Positions 37,326-47,680 of a stretch of DNA of 64,000 nt are shown piece after piece. The stretch spans positions 868,001-932,000 of the forward strand of contig NZ_JAAOIY010000001.1 in assembly GCF_013184495.1 (NCBI RefSeq). Reading direction: 5' to 3'. The translations under genes were made by a program, and so were the position numbers. Source of the DNA: Sporosarcina jiandibaonis (lineage in GTDB: Bacteria > Bacillota > Bacilli > Bacillales_A > Planococcaceae). Position 1 is the stretch's first letter. Each line of letters starts with the position of its first letter. The notes under the pieces were generated by a model, which saw only the letters and a list, made by a program, of their open reading frames with translations, searched no databases and was not told the DNA's origin.

Positions 37326-38083
37326 AAGACCGACACCTCCTCATCCGAAGGCTTTAGCAGAATAACTGAAATGTTATCTTCGCCGCCCAATTTATTTGCC
37401 AAGTTTACGAGCGCTTCCGTTTTTTCACGCAGTGAGCAATCTGATAAAATAATACGATGCATTGATTCTGCATCGACTTTATTACTTAAACCGTCAGTAC
37501 AAAGGAGTAGATAGCTATCTTTTTCAAGTTCTATTGAATGATAGTCTGGTTCAATTGTTCTTTCAGATCCCAGGGCCTTCATAATCCAGTTGCGCTGCGG
37601 ATGTTTAGCAGCTTCTTCCTTGGTGATTTCCCCGCTTTCGAGAAGAACATTTACATAGGAATGATCCACCGTAACTTGACGTATTCCCTCGGGGTCTATC
37701 TTATAAACTCTACTGTCCCCGATATGGTATATATGGCAGGAACGATTTTTAATAATCGCTGTTTCAAGAGTCGTACCCATTCCCTTGTAATCCTCATGAT
37801 CTTTTGCATAATTAAATAAAAATCGATTGACATGATAGATTGTTTCTTTTAACCAAAGAGTCCAATCAATTTCCTGGTCGATTTCTCGATCTTTCAATTT
37901 CATAAATTCCTCTTCGATAACTTGTATCGCAGCTGAACTCGCAAAATCGCCCCCGCGATGCCCCCCCATTCCATCTGCAATGACCGCAAGTGTTATTCCT
38001 TCGGGAAGTGTAAAGACTGCCGCGCTGTCTTCATTCACTGCTCTTTTTTTCCCAATATCTGAAAGAACTTCAAATTGCACCAT
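37322..38083 (-). CDS. prpC: Ser/Thr protein phosphatase PrpC (PP2C)
   Basis: Metal-dependent PP2C phosphatase (253 aa) that reverses PrkC phosphorylation. Catalytic metal-binding motifs are NEDSA near residue 17, VIADGMGGHRGGDFAS near 37, YHIGDSRVY, LLCTDGLSNKV and GGEDNISVIL. The ATG at 38081-38083 (or the GTG directly after it) is placed behind GGGGAG; an earlier ATG lacks a ribosome-binding site. It directly follows rsmB; in B. subtilis rlmN sits between them. Confidence 0.95.
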   Translation of the reverse strand: MVQFEVLSDIGKKRAVNEDSAAVFTLPEGITLAVIADGMGGHRGGDFASSAAIQVIEEEFMKLKDREIDQEIDWTLWLKETIYHVNRFLFNYAKDHEDYKGMGTTLETAIIKNRSCHIYHIGDSRVYKIDPEGIRQVTVDHSYVNVLLESGEITKEEAAKHPQRNWIMKALGSERTIEPDYHSIELEKDSYLLLCTDGLSNKVDAESMHRIILSDCSLREKTEALVNLANKLGGEDNISVILLKPSDEEVSVL

Positions 38084-38110
38084 CCATCTCCCCATTCTAT
38101 CTTGTCTGCT

Positions 38111-39472
38111 TTAATTGTTAATAATCTTTTTTCTAAACGCCGCGACGAAAAAACCGTCTCCGCCAAAGTGTTGAGGAAGAACTTGAAGCGTATCATTTTC
38201 AATCGACAATTTTTCATTCTCCTGTAAATTCGCGTGCGGAATCAATTCAATGTTTTTATGTCTTTCTAAAAACCTTTCAACCATACCCCGATTTTCTTCA
38301 TATTCTACTGTACACGTACTGTACACGATTATACCATTTGGTTTGAGAAGTTTTTCTGCAGTATCCAATAGTTCTGATTGCACGGCTAATAAACCTTTTA
38401 TATCCATTTCATTTTTCACATATTTTATTTCAGGTTTTCTTCGAATAACGCCAAACCCGCTACACGGTGCATCAAGGAGAATCCGATCAAACGACGATTC
38501 TCCATACAATTCGACTAACTTCCGACTATCGCCGCTTTTTGGAATAATCGAATTGAGACCGAGTCTTTCTGCATTCGACTTAATCAGTTTCATTTTATGC
38601 TCGTGAATATCATGAGCATAAACTTCGCCTTCATCGTTCATCTTTTCTGCAATATGGGTTGTTTTCCCGCCCGGTGCCGCACACATATCAAGGACTGTCA
38701 TACCTGGTTCAACATTAAGCGCATTAACCGGTAACATTGAACTTTCATCTTGGATGGTAATGAGTCCTTTTTTGAAGCTATCTGTGTTACTGGGATTTCC
38801 TGATTCACTAATTAGGCTTTCAGGGACGACTTCCCCGCGCCGAACTTCAATTCCCTCAGATTTAAGTGCTGCGATTGCTTCATCAACAGTCGTCTTTTTG
38901 GTGTTGACTCTCATTGTTACAGAAGCCGGATTATTATTTTCATGCGCCATCGCTACGGCATCTTCTTCACCGTACATGTCAATCCATCGCTCGATTAGCC
39001 ATTTCGGATGACTCGTTTCAATGGCAATCTTAGCAGCACCATCTTCAAGGTCATCAAGTGACCGAACGCCTTTACGTAGAACAGAACGTAAAATCCCGTT
39101 AACGGTCGGCGCAATCCGTTTATGGCCGCGTCTTTTAGCAATTTCAACTGCTTCATGAACGACAGCATGAGGCGGTATTTTCGTCAAATAAACAATTTGA
39201 TATAATGACATTCTTAGAAGCTCTCGTACCCAACCATCAAGTTTCCCGCGAACGAAAGGTTCTAAATAATAATCAAGTGTCATCCGATGTTGAAGCGTCC
39301 CATAGGTCAATTCAGTTAATAGGGCGCGATCTTTTGCTTCGATATTATATTTCTTTATCGTTCGATGAAGTAAAAGGTTGCTATAAGCTTGGTTATTATT
39401 TATCTCCATCAATATGGAAAGGGCTGCGTCTCGCACATTTCCGTTCCATATTTTTTTAGTTGGCTTGGTCAT
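38111..39472 (-). CDS. rsmB: 16S rRNA (cytosine-C5-)-methyltransferase RsmB
   Basis: Methylates C967 of 16S rRNA (453 aa). The N-terminal NusB-like domain covers about 10-150 ([27 protein letters not shown]). The SAM-dependent methyltransferase domain has [19 protein letters not shown] near residue 260 and two active-site Cys in [20 protein letters not shown] and [12 protein letters not shown]. Its ATG overlaps the fmt stop by 4 bases. Confidence 0.96.
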   Translation of the reverse strand: MTKPTKKIWNGNVRDAALSILMEINNNQAYSNLLLHRTIKKYNIEAKDRALLTELTYGTLQHRMTLDYYLEPFVRGKLDGWVRELLRMSLYQIVYLTKIPPHAVVHEAVEIAKRRGHKRIAPTVNGILRSVLRKGVRSLDDLEDGAAKIAIETSHPKWLIERWIDMYGEEDAVAMAHENNNPASVTMRVNTKKTTVDEAIAALKSEGIEVRRGEVVPESLISESGNPSNTDSFKKGLITIQDESSMLPVNALNVEPGMTVLDMCAAPGGKTTHIAEKMNDEGEVYAHDIHEHKMKLIKSNAERLGLNSIIPKSGDSRKLVELYGESSFDRILLDAPCSGFGVIRRKPEIKYVKNEMDIKGLLAVQSELLDTAEKLLKPNGIIVYSTCTVEYEENRGMVERFLERHKNIELIPHANLQENEKLSIENDTLQVLPQHFGGDGFFVAAFRKKIINN

Positions 39473-40410
39473 TCAAACCGATCTCCTTTATTCCATGCCG
39501 CACCGATTCCACGGATGAATACTTCAGTAGGCATTCTTTTTCTTCCTGCTGGTTGGATATCGGTAATTGCTACTCCGGTATTATCACCGGTTTTCACAAT
39601 AATACGGTCAGTTTCTATATCGATAATCGTTCCAGGTTCAGCATCAGACGAAGTTTCTACTTTTTCACCCCACCAAATTTTCACATTGGCGTCTTGAAAT
39701 ACAGAATAAGCGACTGGCCACGGATGCAGACCGCGGATTTTATCGTAAATTTCTTTACCGCTCTTTGTCCAATCGATGCGTTCCTCTTCTCTTGAAATGT
39801 TACGCGCAAATGTCACAAGAGATTCATCTTGAACAATTCGTTCATTTGTTTCATTTAGAATCGAAGGAAGTGTATTTTTCAGTAGCTCTACACCCGCTTC
39901 TGACAATACGTTGAATAATGTACCGGTATCATCAGTATCATTGATCGGCACAGTGACTTGTGAAATAATATCGCCCGCGTCCAACTTTTCGACCATATAC
40001 ATAATCGTGACGCCGGTTTCCGTTTCACCTTCCATAATGGCTTTATGAATTGGCGCGCCGCCCCGATATTTCGGCAGTAACGACGCGTGGACGTTAATGC
40101 ATCCGAGCCTCGGCGCATCGAGCAATTCTTTTGGAAGAAGTTGACCAAATGCCGCTGTAATAATAAGGTCCGCATTCAAGGAAATAATTTCATCGAGTTC
40201 GGCCGAACCTGATAACTTCTCAGGTTGGATGACGCGTATTCCTAGCTTTTCGGCTTCTACTTTCACCGGCGGCGGCGTTAGAACTCGCTTTCTTCCAACA
40301 GGTCTGTCCGGTTGCGTGACGACCGCTACGACATCATACCCTTCTTCCCGAAGCATCGATAAAATCGGCACTGAAAAATCGGGCGTCCCCATGAAAATAA
40401 TTGAAGTCAA
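39469..40410 (-). CDS. fmt: Methionyl-tRNA formyltransferase
   Basis: Formylates initiator Met-tRNA with 10-formyl-THF (313 aa). It starts [17 protein letters not shown] from a TTG at 40408-40410 behind GGGAAGGTG, overlapping the def stop (TTGA). The catalytic region [20 protein letters not shown] is near residue 108, followed by [10 protein letters not shown]. The C-terminal OB domain covers about 205-313. It follows def, which removes the formyl group after synthesis. Confidence 0.96.
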   Translation of the reverse strand: MTSIIFMGTPDFSVPILSMLREEGYDVVAVVTQPDRPVGRKRVLTPPPVKVEAEKLGIRVIQPEKLSGSAELDEIISLNADLIITAAFGQLLPKELLDAPRLGCINVHASLLPKYRGGAPIHKAIMEGETETGVTIMYMVEKLDAGDIISQVTVPINDTDDTGTLFNVLSEAGVELLKNTLPSILNETNERIVQDESLVTFARNISREEERIDWTKSGKEIYDKIRGLHPWPVAYSVFQDANVKIWWGEKVETSSDAEPGTIIDIETDRIIVKTGDNTGVAITDIQPAGRKRMPTEVFIRGIGAAWNKGDRFE

Positions 40411-40925
40411 ACTTGTTCACCTTCCCTGCTCATTTCAATCTCCTCTTCTTCAAGCGCCTCGAGTTCTTCAAGATCAACAACACGAATGATTTTCGAATCA
40501 AATAAAACACCGTTCAAGTGATCAATTTCATGAAGGATCGCACGAGCTTCATACCCCTCTGCTTCGATTTCGTAAAGTGAGCCGTCTCTCTCCTGCGCTT
40601 CAACTTTTACATAAAAAGGACGTTCTACTTCACCGTACAATCCTGGGAAACTCAGACATCCTTCAATTTCTATTTCAGACCCTCCGATTGCAGTCACAAC
40701 AGGGTTAATAAGTTCGATGACATCTTGTTCTTCATCTACTTCTACGATCGCAACCTGGATTGCTTCGCCTATTTGCGGTGCGGCAAGACCGACACCATCG
40801 ACTTCTTTCATTGTTTCATACATATCATCAAGAAGTTTGGCAAGTTTTTCATCAAACTTCACAACTTCCTTGCATTTTTTTAACAAGATGGGAGATGGAT
40901 GCTCCACAATTTCTTTTATTGCCAA
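40407..40925 (-). CDS. def: Peptide deformylase
   Basis: Iron/zinc hydrolase (172 aa) that removes the N-formyl group from new proteins. All three motifs are present: [10 protein letters not shown] (about 44), EGCLSFPG (about 88) and HEIDHLNG (about 132), supplying the Cys and two His metal ligands. The start is a TTG at 40923-40925 with AGAGGAAC upstream; the [12 protein letters not shown] beginning is typical. The last 20 residues are strongly acidic. It is coupled to fmt. Confidence 0.96.
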   Translation of the reverse strand: MAIKEIVEHPSPILLKKCKEVVKFDEKLAKLLDDMYETMKEVDGVGLAAPQIGEAIQVAIVEVDEEQDVIELINPVVTAIGGSEIEIEGCLSFPGLYGEVERPFYVKVEAQERDGSLYEIEAEGYEARAILHEIDHLNGVLFDSKIIRVVDLEELEALEEEEIEMSREGEQV

Positions 40926-40949
40926 CTTAGGTTCCTCTTTTCATTCTGG

Positions 40950-43361
40950 TTAGAAAATAGATACTGGATCTACATCTACGCTCATTGTAAGCCCAGCTTT
41001 AATCCAATCCGTACGATATAATCTGATCAGTTGTTGTAACGTTTCGGTTAGCTTGGGCTCTTTTTTGTATTTTAACAAACATTGGTATCGATATCTATTG
41101 TTCACTCGACTAATCGCAGCAGCGGTCGGACCGATAATAACTGTATCAGGCGACAAATTCGACTGCAAAAAGGTTGAAGCTCGACTCGCGTAATCGGCAA
41201 CTTTCAAGACATCTTCATGTGTAAATTGGACAAGCGTCACGAAATAAAATGGCGGATAGCCAAATTGTCTGCGCGCAGCCATTTCCAAATTATAAAAAGG
41301 TTCGTAATGATGCTCTTTTGCTAACTCAATTGCATAGTGTTCCGGAGAATACGTTTGGATATATACCTCGCCGGGCAACTCATGTCTGCCTGCACGGCCG
41401 CTTACTTGAGTCATCAACTGAAAAGTCTTTTCAGCTGCGCGAAAATCTGCCAAGTGAAGCGTCGTATCCGCTGCAAGAACGCCGACCAGTGTAATGTTTG
41501 GAAAGTCTAACCCTTTGGCAATCATTTGGGTTCCCAGTAAAATATCTGCTTTCCCTTCACTAAATTGACGAAGCAACCGTTCATGGGATCCTTTTCGCCT
41601 TGTCGTGTCCACATCCATTCTTATTACACGAGCTTCTGGAAAGAGATTCGCTATTTCCTCTTCTACTTTTTGCGTGCCTGTTCCAAAAAAACGAATATGT
41701 TCACTTTCGCACTCTGGACAAATCAAGGGAACCCGCTCTTCATGACCGCAATAATGACATTTTAAACGCTCGTTTGCACGATGATACGTTAAAGATATAT
41801 CGCAATTAGGACATTCTACTGTTGTTCCGCAGTCCCTGCATAATACGAAAGAAGAAAATCCCCGGCGGTTTAGAAATAAGATACTTTGTTCCCCAGCTTC
41901 TAATCGTTTTCGAATCGCTTCGGCAAGTGCAACTGAAAACATTGAGCGATTTCCCGATTTTAATTCATTTCGCATATCAACAATAGCCACTTCCGGAAGC
42001 GCCTGGTTTTTCGCCCTATTCATTAAAGTGAGTAATGTATAGACTCCTTTGGTAGCACGTGCGTATGATTCGAGCGATGGAGTGGCACTTCCGAGAATAA
42101 CTGGGCAATTATAATATTCAGCCCTTTTAATCGCAACTTCTCTGGCATGGTATCTGGGGTTATCTTCCTGTTTATAAGTGCCTTCATGCTCTTCATCCAA
42201 AATAATAATACCTACATTTTCAAATGGCGCGAAAATAGCTGACCTCGCTCCAACGACCACTTTCACTTCGCCTCGCCGGATTTTTCGCCATTCATCATAC
42301 TTTTCACCAGAAGAGAGCGCACTATGCATCACCGCCACAAGCGGGCCGAAACGCGCCTTGAATCGAGCAGTCATTTGCGGCGTTAAGGAGATTTCCGGTA
42401 CGAGAACAATTGCTTCTTTTCCTCTCTCCAAAACTTGTTGAATTGCACGCAAATAGACTTCTGTCTTTCCGCTTCCCGTGACACCGTGCAATAAAAACGT
42501 CTCCGGCTTCTCATTTTCTACTGAACTCAAAATACTGTTCAGGGCAACTTCTTGCTCATTTGTTAAATGTACTGGAATTGGCACATCTTTAAGTCCCGAT
42601 GCTTCAGGTTCTCGGTATACTTCTTCGTAACTCTCATGCGCCGCACCTCGGTCAACAAGCGCTTTAATAACGGTGCTCTGTATCCCTAATGCATCAGTGA
42701 TTGTTTTCGCAGGAACTGTTTTCCCGGCATTTTCAAGCATCCAATTCACCAATTCGATTTGGCGTTTCGCATTTGGATGCAAGGATTCTTTAATGCGCTG
42801 CAGTTCGATTTCCTCTACGATTTGAATCATCCGAACTTTTTTCATAGCTGTTTGTTGACTGACTGTTGTATCGACGGTAACGATTCCGTCTTTTACTAGG
42901 TTTTTCAACACTCCAAGCAAGTTGCGTGATTCTGCTTCTTTCATCGGAACGCGATTTCTACCAGCTAAAAACAAGCTGAATTCTATATCATCGATTTTTT
43001 CAGGTTCATTTACGATAATAAATTTTTCATATTTCGCGCGCATTGCAGCTGGCAACATCACTTGCATCGCATCAATTTCATATGACAAAGTTTGAACCGC
43101 CAACCACTTGGAGAGATCTAGTAATTCATTCGTTAATACGGGTTCTAAATCGACCAACTCATGGATTGGCCTTAATTTACTTTCTTCTAAATCACTTTCA
43201 TCTTTCAACTTTGTGATATAGCCAATGACTTTTCTTGGCCCGAAAGGAACTTTAACTCGTGCACCTGGTTCAATGATTGACGTCAATGGTTCAGGAACTA
43301 TGTAATCAAATGGCCTATCAATCGGATATGCCGCAACATCAACAATGACTTCAGCGATCAT
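40950..43361 (-). CDS. priA: Primosomal protein N' (replication restart helicase PriA)
   Basis: Superfamily 2 helicase (803 aa) that reloads the replisome at repaired forks. The N-terminal 3'-end-binding and winged-helix domains span about 1-250. Helicase motifs include LLHGVTGSGKTEVYLRAI near 293, DEEHEGTYKQ and GSATPSLES. Zinc-binding cysteines are visible in LCRDCGTTVECPNCD and LKCHYCGHEERVPLICPECE (about 515-555). IAKGLDFPNITLVGV and SGRAGRHELPG follow. It overlaps coaBC by 11 bases. Confidence 0.97.
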   Translation of the reverse strand: MIAEVIVDVAAYPIDRPFDYIVPEPLTSIIEPGARVKVPFGPRKVIGYITKLKDESDLEESKLRPIHELVDLEPVLTNELLDLSKWLAVQTLSYEIDAMQVMLPAAMRAKYEKFIIVNEPEKIDDIEFSLFLAGRNRVPMKEAESRNLLGVLKNLVKDGIVTVDTTVSQQTAMKKVRMIQIVEEIELQRIKESLHPNAKRQIELVNWMLENAGKTVPAKTITDALGIQSTVIKALVDRGAAHESYEEVYREPEASGLKDVPIPVHLTNEQEVALNSILSSVENEKPETFLLHGVTGSGKTEVYLRAIQQVLERGKEAIVLVPEISLTPQMTARFKARFGPLVAVMHSALSSGEKYDEWRKIRRGEVKVVVGARSAIFAPFENVGIIILDEEHEGTYKQEDNPRYHAREVAIKRAEYYNCPVILGSATPSLESYARATKGVYTLLTLMNRAKNQALPEVAIVDMRNELKSGNRSMFSVALAEAIRKRLEAGEQSILFLNRRGFSSFVLCRDCGTTVECPNCDISLTYHRANERLKCHYCGHEERVPLICPECESEHIRFFGTGTQKVEEEIANLFPEARVIRMDVDTTRRKGSHERLLRQFSEGKADILLGTQMIAKGLDFPNITLVGVLAADTTLHLADFRAAEKTFQLMTQVSGRAGRHELPGEVYIQTYSPEHYAIELAKEHHYEPFYNLEMAARRQFGYPPFYFVTLVQFTHEDVLKVADYASRASTFLQSNLSPDTVIIGPTAAAISRVNNRYRYQCLLKYKKEPKLTETLQQLIRLYRTDWIKAGLTMSVDVDPVSIF

Positions 43362-44568
43362 GCGAATTGCCGACCTTTACCTCTTCAATGATCGCCTCTA
43401 GTAAAAGAGTTGCAAGATCATTTTTCGGCATCGCGGGATATAACTTATTTGTCCCATTTTTTGATAATAACGTTACGACATTCGTGTCATTCCCAAAGCC
43501 GCCATCAGGATCCGTTACATCATTTATAATAATGAAATCCAGATTTTTCCTTTCCAACTTACCCATGCCATTTTCAATGACATTTTCGGTTTCAGCTGCA
43601 AAGCCCACCAGAATTTGTTGCTGTTTTCGTTCCCCAAGCGTTTTCAATATATCAGTTGTTCGCTCTAGATTAATGACCGAATCGCTATCCGACTTTTTTA
43701 TTTTCTGCGGATGAATTTCAGCTGGGCGATAATCAGCGACCGCGGCTGCTTTGATAACAATTTCCGCGTCATCATAATTTCTGCTTACCGCTTCGAACAT
43801 TTCAGCCGCGCTTTCAACATGAATCACTTGTACGCCAGACGGTGGATTTAGCGAGACGGGGCCAGAGACGAGTATTGTTTTAGCACCCAGTTTAGTAGCG
43901 GCTTCTGCCATCGCATAGCCCATTTTTCCGCTCGAAAAGTTTGACACGTAGCGGACAGGATCGATTCTTTCACGTGTCGGTCCGGCTGTTATAACCACTT
44001 TCTTCCCTGTCAGTGGCAGATTTTTAGGGACAAAATTCTCTTGAACTAGCTTGACAATTTTCTCCGGTTCTTCAAGGCGTCCTTTTCCGACATATCCACA
44101 AGCTAAAAAGCCTTCTGACGGTTCTATAAACCGGTATCCATCTTTAGCAAGCGTGTCAATGTTCCGGATAACCGATCGCTTTTCATACATATTGACATTC
44201 ATTGCCGGTGCGAACCAAACTTCAGCAGTCGTTGCTAAAAGCACCGTCGTCACCATATCATCAGAAATCCCATTCGCTACTTTCCCGATAACATTCGCAG
44301 TAGCCGGTGCAACGATGACCAAATCTGCCCAATCGGCTAAGTCGATATGTGCAATCACACGAGAATCTTTTTCATCAAACGTGTCAAAATAAACGTCATT
44401 TCTTGACATTGCCTGAAAAGTTAGTGGCGTGACAAACTCCATAGCTGATTTTGTCATAACAACCTTCACATCTGCTCCCGCTTGGGATAACTTGCTAACG
44501 AGTGCAACGGCTTTATAAACCGCAATGCCACCAGTTACGCAAATAAGAATTTTTTTATTTGCTAACAC
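43351..44568 (-). CDS. coaBC: Bifunctional phosphopantothenoylcysteine decarboxylase/ligase CoaBC
   Basis: Carries out two coenzyme A steps: joining of 4'-phosphopantothenate with cysteine and decarboxylation to phosphopantetheine (405 aa). The N-terminal flavoprotein CoaC domain (about 1-190) shows ILICVTGGIAVYKA, the catalytic His in IAHIDLADWAD, APAMNVNMY and the active Cys in LACGYVGKGRL. The CoaB domain (about 190-405) has VVITAGPTRERIDPVRYVSN and SSGKMGYAMAEAA. The start is a GTG at 44566-44568 after AGGAAGAG. A stable hairpin lies in the 89-bp gap behind rpoZ. Confidence 0.96.
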   Translation of the reverse strand: MLANKKILICVTGGIAVYKAVALVSKLSQAGADVKVVMTKSAMEFVTPLTFQAMSRNDVYFDTFDEKDSRVIAHIDLADWADLVIVAPATANVIGKVANGISDDMVTTVLLATTAEVWFAPAMNVNMYEKRSVIRNIDTLAKDGYRFIEPSEGFLACGYVGKGRLEEPEKIVKLVQENFVPKNLPLTGKKVVITAGPTRERIDPVRYVSNFSSGKMGYAMAEAATKLGAKTILVSGPVSLNPPSGVQVIHVESAAEMFEAVSRNYDDAEIVIKAAAVADYRPAEIHPQKIKKSDSDSVINLERTTDILKTLGERKQQQILVGFAAETENVIENGMGKLERKNLDFIIINDVTDPDGGFGNDTNVVTLLSKNGTNKLYPAMPKNDLATLLLEAIIEEVKVGNSHDR

Positions 44569-44594
44569 TAAACTCTTCCTTTCTAAAATGACAA

Positions 44595-44626
44595 ACTCCC
44601 AAAGAAAAACAAATTTCTTAGGGAGT
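44595..44626 (-). other. Hairpin between rpoZ and coaBC
   Basis: On the minus strand ACTCCC-T-AAGAAA pairs with TTTCTT-T-GGGAGT, 12 bp with one mismatch and a 6-nt loop, followed by a weak T-rich tract. It may be an attenuator or an mRNA-stabilising element between rpoZ and coaBC. Confidence 0.5.
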
Positions 44627-44657
44627 ACGATGTCATCACTATTTTTATTTTGTTTAT

Positions 44658-44882
44658 TTAAATTTCGTCTTCGTAAATAATCGATTCGTCTTGTGTAGTT
44701 TTTGTCAAAACACCTGCTACGATTTCTTCTAAAGCTCTACCGACATCTTTTTTAGCTTTATAAGATGGGAGCAGCTTGTTTCCTACTTCTTGGATTTCAC
44801 GTGCACGTTTAGAAGCAAGTGTAACAAGGATGTATTTTGAATCAATTTTCGCTTTCATTGAATCGACCGATGGATATAACAT
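44658..44882 (-). CDS. rpoZ: RNA polymerase omega subunit
   Basis: Omega subunit (74 aa) that helps RNA polymerase assembly. It starts MLYPSVDSMKAKIDSKYILV, and TLASKRAREIQ and the VGRALEEIVAG helix are conserved. Its ATG directly follows the gmk stop (TAAATG). The order gmk-rpoZ-coaBC-priA is the usual one. Confidence 0.96.
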   Translation of the reverse strand: MLYPSVDSMKAKIDSKYILVTLASKRAREIQEVGNKLLPSYKAKKDVGRALEEIVAGVLTKTTQDESIIYEDEI

Positions 44883-45503
<621 letters not shown>

Positions 45504-45603
45504 TTAATCCCTCTTTTTGTTTGGTATACTTGTCAATTTTTAGTTAGATCAAATTTATTTCAAAAATAAACTGCAATCTATTTAATGAAAACAACTTGTT
45601 CAT

Positions 45604-45612
45604 ATTATAGCA
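45604..45612 (-). promoter_or_regulatory. Extended -10 promoter of gmk operon
   Basis: TGCTATAAT on the minus strand: a perfect -10 with the TG extension. No good -35 at 17 bp. The leader to gmk is about 95 nt. Confidence 0.6.
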
Positions 45613-45628
45613 TAAATGCACGATAGAG

Positions 45629-45637
45629 TGCTAAAAT
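45629..45637 (+). promoter_or_regulatory. Extended -10 promoter of rqcH
   Basis: TGCTAAAAT on the plus strand, a 5/6 -10 with TG extension, about 24 bases before the rqcH transcript would reach its ATG. It is back-to-back with the gmk promoter, the two -10 elements only 22 bases apart. Confidence 0.45.
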
Positions 45638-45667
45638 GGAGCAAAATGTAATGAAAGAGGAATCGTT

Positions 45668-47359
45668 ATGGCATTTGATGGTTTATTCACCACAGCAATG
45701 GTAAAAGAACTGCAAGTTTTAAAAGGGGGACGTATCTCCAGAATACATCAACCGAACGCTCAAGAGCTCGTTTTTCTTATTCGGTCAGGCGGTCAAAATC
45801 ATCGTCTGCTTATTTCTGTTCATCCGTCCTATTCTCGAATTCAATTGACCGATGAAGCGATTACGAATCCTCCGGAACCTCCTATGTTTTGCATGGTCAT
45901 GCGAAAACATCTTGAAGGCGGTTTTATTTCTTCGATCGAGCAATATGGAACAGATAGAATAATTTCATTTGATATTCAAGCGAAAAATGAAATCGGGGAC
46001 GATATTCGCCGAAAAATGTATGTTGAAATTATGGGGAGACATAGTAATTTAATTCTTATTGATCCTGATCGCGAACTAATTATTGATAGTATAAAACATC
46101 TGCCCCCTTCAGTTAACAGTTATCGTACAATATTACCAGGGCAACGTTATATACCAGCACCGCCGCAAGATAAACTTAATCCTTTTGAAATAACTGAACA
46201 ACAATTTATTGATTTGCTTCCTGAGGTGGAAACAGGTCGTGATTTTGTCCGAGTTTTTTCTGGGTTTTCACCGATTAACGGAGATGAGTTATTATTCCGG
46301 GTAAAAAACGGCGCAACTTCTGATGGTTTTTCGATATTAAAAGATTTTCTGTCATCGTTTAATGGCGAACAAGCATACCCGAATATTTCTGAAAAAGGCA
46401 ATCGAACTGTTTTTTCAGCGACGTCCCTGACACATGCCGACAAATTGTTAGCTGAATTTAAAACAGTCAGCGAGTTACTCGATAAAGTTTATTTTGAACG
46501 AGCGGACCGGGAGCGAGTGAAATCGCAAGCTGCTGACTTGGAACGTTGGCTAGATAATGAAATTGCTAAATTGAAGTCCAAAATCAAGAAGCTGCAAAAA
46601 GAACAAGAATCAGCAAGTAAACTTGATACGTTTCAATTGTACGGCGAACTATTAACGGCGAATAGTCATGCGATTAAAAGAGGCGCATCCGAGGCGGTCG
46701 TCGATAATTATTATGAACAAGGAACAACAATTACGATTCCGTTGGATCCACGACGAACAGCAATTGAAAATGCGCAACGATTTTTCACCAGGTATTCGAA
46801 AGCGAAAAATGCTTTAGTCATGATTTCCGAACAGCTTACAAAAGCAGCGGATGACATTGAATACTTTGAAATGCTGAAACAGCAAGTCCTTCAAGCATCC
46901 CCCGATGACATCGCAGAAATACGTGAAGAATTGGCGGAACTTGGATTAATGAAAGCGCGCAATGTAAAAAAGCGCAGAAAACCGAAAAAACCAAAACCGG
47001 AATCGTATATATCATCTTTGGGGATAACAATTTCCGTAGGGAAAAATAACAAACAAAATGACTATCTGACATTTAAACTAGCAGCGCGAAATCACATTTG
47101 GCTCCATACGAAAGACATCCCTGGATCCCATGTCGTCATTCATGACGAACAACCAGACGAGAATACAATTTTAGAAGCGGCCATGCTATCGGCCTACTTC
47201 AGTAAAGCACGTGACTCTTCGTCAGTTCCTGTCGATTACACTGAAGTGAAGCATGTTAAAAAGCCGAACGGTTCCAAACCGGGGTTTGTTATCTACTTTG
47301 AACAAAAAACACTCTTTGTAACCCCAGAAGAAGATTTGGTTCGAAAATTGCGTAAGTAA
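45668..47359 (+). CDS. rqcH: Ribosome quality control factor RqcH (NFACT family, YloA)
   Basis: NEMF/Rqc2 homologue (563 aa) that adds C-terminal alanine tails to nascent chains on obstructed 50S subunits; older annotations call it fibronectin-binding protein. The NFACT-N domain covers about 1-200, with the functionally key DR in YGTDRIISF near residue 97. Helix-hairpin-helix and coiled-coil regions follow (about 200-430). The NFACT-R domain (about 445-560) contains YLTFKLAARNHIWLHTKDIP and GSHVVIH. Transcribed opposite to its neighbours, with its own promoter and terminator. Confidence 0.95.
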   Translation: MAFDGLFTTAMVKELQVLKGGRISRIHQPNAQELVFLIRSGGQNHRLLISVHPSYSRIQLTDEAITNPPEPPMFCMVMRKHLEGGFISSIEQYGTDRIISFDIQAKNEIGDDIRRKMYVEIMGRHSNLILIDPDRELIIDSIKHLPPSVNSYRTILPGQRYIPAPPQDKLNPFEITEQQFIDLLPEVETGRDFVRVFSGFSPINGDELLFRVKNGATSDGFSILKDFLSSFNGEQAYPNISEKGNRTVFSATSLTHADKLLAEFKTVSELLDKVYFERADRERVKSQAADLERWLDNEIAKLKSKIKKLQKEQESASKLDTFQLYGELLTANSHAIKRGASEAVVDNYYEQGTTITIPLDPRRTAIENAQRFFTRYSKAKNALVMISEQLTKAADDIEYFEMLKQQVLQASPDDIAEIREELAELGLMKARNVKKRRKPKKPKPESYISSLGITISVGKNNKQNDYLTFKLAARNHIWLHTKDIPGSHVVIHDEQPDENTILEAAMLSAYFSKARDSSSVPVDYTEVKHVKKPNGSKPGFVIYFEQKTLFVTPEEDLVRKLRK

Positions 47360-47362
47360 ATG

Positions 47363-47400
47363 AAAAAACGTGAGCAGCGGATTAGCTGCTCGCGTTTTTT
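47363..47400 (+). terminator. Terminator after rqcH
   Basis: 14-bp stem AAAACGTGAGCAGC/GCTGCTCGCGTTTT (one G-U), 6-nt loop and T-tract, just past the rqcH stop. The opposite arm also has flanking A, so it may work in both directions and serve the convergent pyr operon. Confidence 0.9.
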
Positions 47401-47439
47401 GATTTTAAAATAGCATGGAGGTATTCGGGCCAGATGAGA

Positions 47440-47544
47440 TTTTCGTATCGAGCCGACTATGTTTTTTATTCTCGGTGCGTTGCGGGTTGCTCTCGGTGCG
47501 GGTCTGGTTGTGCTCGTTGCCCCAAGGCTTATTCTCGTATTGAG
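47440..47544. repeat. Cluster of degenerate direct repeats between rqcH and pyrE
   Basis: The 280-bp gap contains four related units: TTTTCGTATCGAGCCGACTA (47440-), ATTCTCGGTGCG (47468-), CTCTCGGTGCGG (47490-) and ATTCTCGTATTGAGCCGGCTA (47531-). The first and last share TCGTAT-GAGCCG-CTA, and the middle two share CTCGGTGCG. An opposite-facing fragment (CGAGAACAATCTC) is near 47650. No coding sequence or clear pyrE terminator is seen. It could be a decayed repeat element. Confidence 0.5.
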
Positions 47545-47680
47545 CCGGCTACTCTTTTTTCACCATTAGGCGACACGCTCAGAAGATGAAGCTCAGAGTT
47601 CGAACGGCGGGGAGAGGAATTCACTCGCTGAACGACAAATTTGGGCGCCCGAGAACAATCTCAGACGCACATCCACTAGT

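Noticed and set aside
45531..45536. TTGACA on the minus strand as a gmk -35
   Set aside because: At 17 bp the -10 would fall on the gmk ribosome-binding site with no TATAAT-like sequence there.
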